A stretch of 64,000 bases of DNA from Pseudodesulfovibrio nedwellii (GTDB lineage: Bacteria; Desulfobacterota; Desulfovibrionia; Desulfovibrionales; Desulfovibrionaceae), in assembly GCF_027923765.1 (NCBI RefSeq), contig NZ_AP026709.1, positions 2,351,501-2,415,500 on the forward strand, read 5' to 3'. The notes under the pieces were generated by a model. The model saw nothing but the letters and a program-made list of their open reading frames with translations, did not search any database and was not told where the DNA came from. Position 1 is the first letter of the stretch. The number at the start of each line of letters is the position of its first letter. The position numbers and the translations under genes are program-made. Shown here piece by piece: positions 62,869 through 64,000 of the stretch.

Positions 62869-64000
62869 ATGGGAAAAATCTTAACAGAGAGCATTCCTGT
62901 GAAAAAAGCATCTCGCAATCGTTTCCATGACACTATTCTCGATTCCATCAACGAGGGGGTCTTTACCGTGGACCTGGAACGACGAATACTGTCTTTCAAC
63001 GCTGCAGCCGAACGCATCACCGGCATCTCGCGCCACGAAGCCAAAGGGCGCAAGTGCAGCGAGATCATCAGGGCAGACCTCTGCAAAAGGTCGTGTGCCA
63101 TGGAGCAGACGCTGCGTTCGGGCACTCCGGTGGTCAACGCCACCACGCACCTCTCCACGGCCCGGGGCGAACGCGTGCCAGTTCGCATCGCCACGGCCCT
63201 TTTGAAAGACGAGAAGGGAACGGCTATCGGCGGAGTTGAGACCTTTCAGGATCTTTCCCAAGTGGAACAGCTACGTAAGGAACTCAAGGCCCGATACACG
63301 TTCGAAGACATTATCGGACACAGCTCGGCCATGACCAAGATATTTTCCATTCTCCCTTTGGTATCCGAAAGCGAAAGCACAGTGCTCATCGAAGGAGCCA
63401 CAGGAACCGGCAAGGAACTTTTCGCCCGCACCATTCACAACATCTCTCCCCGCAGAAACGGTCGTTTTGTAGCCGTCAATTGCGCGGCTCTGCCAGACAC
63501 GTTGCTGGAATCCGAACTGTTCGGCTACAAAGCCGGGGCTTTTACCGACGCCAAGCAGGACAAGCCGGGCCGATTCACCCTCGCCGAGGGCGGGACCATC
63601 TTTCTGGACGAGATCTGCGACCTCAGCCCGGTGGTCCAAGTCCGGCTGCTGCGGGTCTTGCAGGAACGATATATCGAACCCTTGGGTGGAGTAGACCCGG
63701 TCAAAGTGAATGTACGCATCATTGTAGCCGCCAAGCGGGATCTGACCCAACTGGTTGAGCAGGGCACATTTCGGGACGATCTGTATTATCGCATTCGAGT
63801 TATACACATGGTCTTACCACCTCTTGTGGAACGTCGTGGCGACATCCCCCTTCTGGCCGACCACCTAATAAACAAATTCAATCAGTTACAAAACAAAGCG
63901 ATAACAGGTCTTTCGCAACGCGCAATGACCAGGCTCCTTGAATACAACTATCCGGGAAATGTACGTGAATTGGAAAATGTCATTGAACAGGCGTTCGTGC
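62869..64000 (+). CDS. Sigma-54-dependent activator with PAS domain (cut by window end)
   Basis: At least 377 residues, truncated at the end of the window. Residues about 18-135 form a PAS domain (TILDSINEGVFTVDLERRIL) with a Cys-rich CKRSCAMEQ. The AAA+ domain begins IIGHSSAMTKIF, with Walker A IEGATGTGKELF, the loop GYKAGAFTDAKQD (variant of GAFTGA), Walker B GGTIFLDEICDLSP and YPGNVRELENV. The C-terminal HTH lies outside the window. The divergent cytochrome promoter and repeats make it the likely local activator. No strong ribosome-binding site precedes ATG 62869; a GTG at 62899 is an alternative. Confidence 0.9.
   Translation, partial: MGKILTESIPVKKASRNRFHDTILDSINEGVFTVDLERRILSFNAAAERITGISRHEAKGRKCSEIIRADLCKRSCAMEQTLRSGTPVVNATTHLSTARGERVPVRIATALLKDEKGTAIGGVETFQDLSQVEQLRKELKARYTFEDIIGHSSAMTKIFSILPLVSESESTVLIEGATGTGKELFARTIHNISPRRNGRFVAVNCAALPDTLLESELFGYKAGAFTDAKQDKPGRFTLAEGGTIFLDEICDLSPVVQVRLLRVLQERYIEPLGGVDPVKVNVRIIVAAKRDLTQLVEQGTFRDDLYYRIRVIHMVLPPLVERRGDIPLLADHLINKFNQLQNKAITGLSQRAMTRLLEYNYPGNVRELENVIEQAFV

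Noticed and set aside
1..64000. CRISPR array or complete insertion sequence
   Set aside because: No regularly spaced identical repeats and no transposase were seen.

Overview
The window looks like a chromosomal segment of a marine sulfate-reducing bacterium of the Desulfovibrionaceae (Desulfovibrio/Pseudodesulfovibrio type). This is an inference from gene content: an eight-heme c-type cytochrome under sigma-54 control, a flavoredoxin-like flavin reductase, a flavodoxin/ferredoxin (EFR1-like) protein, an archaeal-type ADH synthase for aromatic biosynthesis, many PAS/hybrid kinases and Trm112-like, PagL-like and C_GCAxxG_C_C proteins. Base composition is moderate and most genes have clear Shine-Dalgarno sites.

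Layout. 1-8.1 kb: a periplasmic solute-binding protein, a FlxA-like gene behind a near-consensus sigma-28 promoter, a large Gly/Asn-repeat protein, and phage-type genes (large terminase, GNAT-like protein, XhlA-like protein, three-TM holin) interleaved with a TPR lipoprotein. 7.4-13.9 kb: CBS-ACT protein, sugar-isomerase-like protein, thioesterase, thioredoxin 2, U32-like protein, flavin reductase and NlpC/P60 lipoprotein. 13.9-16.9 kb: DUF5675 and HTH genes divergent from an S24 repressor, then HEAT-repeat and DUF6941-like genes. 17.2-21.9 kb: ADH synthase, EAL-like/HDOD protein, Tat amidohydrolase, radical SAM protein. 22-28.6 kb: two hybrid histidine kinases, a stand-alone receiver and a second CBS-ACT protein. 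28.9-34.7 kb: tolQ, tolR, a TolA/TonB-like pseudo-hydrolase fusion, and a PAS kinase with a NarL-type regulator. 34.8-38.6 kb: two Hsp20 genes, Trm112-like, PHP phosphoesterase and U32 peptidase. 38.7-43.1 kb: RND efflux pump, preceded by a candidate GGA-rich RNA.

43.4-50.8 kb holds a tightly coupled minus-strand operon: murJ, a tRNA-type N6-methyltransferase, a Cys-rich protein, and four genes that together make a SPLIT Rad50-Mre11 complex (N-terminal ATPase half with a CxxC hook, Mre11/SbcD-like nuclease, free coiled coil, C-terminal ATPase half). mutM lies upstream. I regard this as the most interesting system in the window. 50.8-55.4 kb: PagL, DUF6599-like, ChaN-PDZ, a frameshifted DUF429 gene and a PaaK-like ligase.

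55.5-59.3 kb: tRNA-Lys and tRNA-Glu followed by a composite island with an AvcD-like antiphage dCMP/dCTP deaminase, a small gene, an orphan Rhs toxin tip with a candidate membrane immunity protein, two relics of tyrosine-integrase 3' ends and two copies of the same terminator hairpin. 59.4-64 kb: EFR1-like protein, arylamine N-acetyltransferase, an octaheme cytochrome with a -24/-12 promoter, and a divergent sigma-54 activator (cut by the window end) with a pair of candidate enhancer repeats between them.
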